A stretch of DNA of 64,000 bases from Diprion similis (Eukaryota > Arthropoda > Insecta > Hymenoptera > Diprionidae). Every line of letters begins with the position of its first letter. Positions within the stretch are counted from its first letter, which is position 1. The stretch covers positions 3,421,501-3,485,500 of the forward strand of contig NC_060107.1 of assembly GCF_021155765.1 (NCBI RefSeq). Reading direction: 5' to 3'. Shown one piece after another: positions 62,246 through 64,000 of this stretch. The translations under genes and the position numbers were made by a program. Under the pieces are notes generated by a model. That model was not told the origin of the DNA. It saw only the letters and a list, made by a program, of their open reading frames with translations, and did no database searches.

Positions 62246-64000
62246 ATAAATAATAATTTAAGAATTTAAATAACACACTTGCAATGTGATATCTCGTGTC
62301 TTGTCTGACGAGACGTTTTAAGATAGTTGGCGTTTGTTTTTCGTGTAAGTTAAGGTAATAGAGCAAAAAAAAAAAAAAATGAAAAAAATGAAAAAAAAAA
62401 AAATAAGTAATAATAATTAATTAAAATTCCGTATGAACGAATGTTTACCGAAAAGAATCATTGTCATGGCTCAAATTGTGTGACTCGAGTTTGAGTGACT
62501 TATTTATTTATTTTTAATTTTTTTTTTTTTTTTTTTCTATCTCTTGTTTGTCTAGGCCAATAATTTACACTCTGCTAATAGCAACAAAACTTTTCATATT
62601 CAGAGTCGGTGGGTGATGATACGTATTGGTTAATAAAATGTTTTGCGGCTATTAGTGGTTCATAATAATCGATAGGATCTGACTCCACATGCCATTTTAG
62701 CTTGTAAGCGTTTTGAATGAATTAGATGACGATTATTATTATTATTATTATTATTAATAATATTATTATTATTAAAATTATTAACAATATTATTATGATT
62801 AAGAAATTTAATTTTTTCTTCCGTTTTTACTTTTATCCATCTTTATTATTGAGATTCGCGGTAGACTTCACCTCGAACATGACCAAATAGAAAAGCTAGT
62901 AGCGGTGTAGGAAGACTAAAACTTAGTTAGCAGCATATATACTACTATATATAACATATGAATTACTATGGGTATACATTAGGCTTACTAACAATTCAAA
63001 TCCCCTGCCCTACTTATGTTCAATTGGCCATTCAAGCGAAATTATCTACACATGATTCGTCCGGTACAGTTAAACAATGGATTATAACTTCTTTTACAAG
63101 GTATCCACATTACTATTAATTTCAATCAGCTATATTTATGTGTACAAAAAAAAGTTGGCCGAATATCTTCTGCATAAAATTTTTGCGCTTAGAATTATGA
63201 GGGAAATAAAAAAAAAGAAATTGTTATTTCGTCCGCTGTAAGTATATCGTATGAAACAAATGGAAGAATTTTTGCTTCTCAACCCAGTAATAATTAACAG
63301 TTTTATGATACAGAGCATAGACTTAACTAGTAAATGAAGTATTCTCTTCGGAGTGTTCGTTCCGACTGTTGTCAGGGGTCAGCTAGTCTAAATACCCACT
63401 TCCCAGCGACACTCGGATCACGCTTCAAGAATTTTTCGTCTGTTTTTTTTTTCTCTCTCTTTCTACCCTGCCCCCTTATTTCATATGCTGCGACTAGCAT
63501 AATTATCCAGACAACAAAAAAAAATAAATAAACAAAAAAAAACAACACTTTAAGGATATATATATATATATATATAATATTCTCCATACGTAGGGTTTTT
63601 CTCATAATTTAAGGAATCGTTGCACAGTATAACAGAGAGCTCGTACCACTGATACAAGACAATGATGAATCCTTGTGTGAACTGAAATAGTCAATTTTTA
63701 AATATCTGATGAGTGAAAATTATAATCGATTTAAAAGGAAGCAGAAAGAAATAACGCACGAGACAAGGAGATGGAAATGAACGAATGTAGAATAAAAAAG
63801 ACTAAATACAGACTAACAAGAAGAAAAGAAAAACAAAACCAATAAGAAATAATCTTTGGACTGTGGAAACAACTGAGAGATCCTCAAAATTCTTTGCGAC
63901 TGATCGGATTTTAATAATTCCTAAATTATTATCTAAGATCCACTGACATTTCCACCGACATATCCGTCAACAGGAACGACCTCTTTGTATCGATCTGTGA

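Larger units (their letters stand above)
58665..64000 (+). other. gawky 3' UTR and downstream flank
   Basis: No coding exon beyond the possible alternative one at 58947. AT-rich, with poly-A or poly-T runs (59203-59223, 60093-60117, 62522-62536), (TTA)n at 61724-61762 and an (ATT)n/(AAT)n hairpin at 62732-62775. AATAAA-type signals occur near 60134, 60363, 60430, 60651, 60758 and 60916, so the 3' end may be about 1.5-2.3 kb past the stop, with alternatives. The end of the transcript cannot be fixed. Confidence 0.5.

Noticed and set aside
1..64000. tRNA, rRNA, CRISPR array, or known miRNA hairpin
   Set aside because: None seen by eye: no tRNA B-box in a cloverleaf, no regular spacer array, and no let-7, bantam or miR-124 seed-type mature sequence noticed.

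Overview
The window looks like insect nuclear DNA. The one gene I can name is a complete, intron-containing gawky (GW182/TNRC6) orthologue on the + strand, with coding exons from about 46.3 to 58.7 kb. Its WEEPSP block, UBA-like segment, Q-rich region, RRM and W-rich C-terminus are all recognisable. The C-terminus ends in GGESM as in vertebrate TNRC6, unlike the Drosophila protein as I remember it. That, with the very CpG-rich, microsatellite-rich DNA, points to a non-dipteran insect. Hymenoptera is my guess, not a demonstration.

Layout. (1) 1-25.9 kb: no gene I can support. It holds very dense microsatellites and homopolymer runs plus several foldback or TIR elements. The best are a 620-bp element at 8.8-9.4 kb and a 557-bp element at 12.8-13.3 kb that carries a 52-bp minisatellite. 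(2) 25.9-36.0 kb: five compact genes, all on the + strand, reconstructed here from phase-consistent splice sites (called A to E). I recognise none of them. A, D and E are built mostly from small phase-1/phase-1 exons whose lengths are multiples of three, and they share a TAT-C|GTA exon end. B and C share a 92-nt, phase-2 first exon with a C-x2-C pair. They look like a locally duplicated, fast-evolving family. Their introns hold MITE-like elements. (3) 36.0-46.3 kb: mostly non-coding, with candidate 5' exons and promoters for gawky. (4) 46.3-58.7 kb: gawky in 14 coding exons, 2134 codons plus stop, including an unusual 2424-nt N-terminal exon and a TTAA-flanked element in one intron. (5) 58.7-64 kb: AT-rich 3' UTR and flank with many AATAAA signals and simple repeats.

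All exon joins were made by eye from GT/AG sites and reading phase. No database search was run. Gawky acts in the cytoplasm, linking Argonaute-miRNA complexes to PABP and the CCR4-NOT deadenylase. Nothing in the sequence links the A-E cluster functionally to it.
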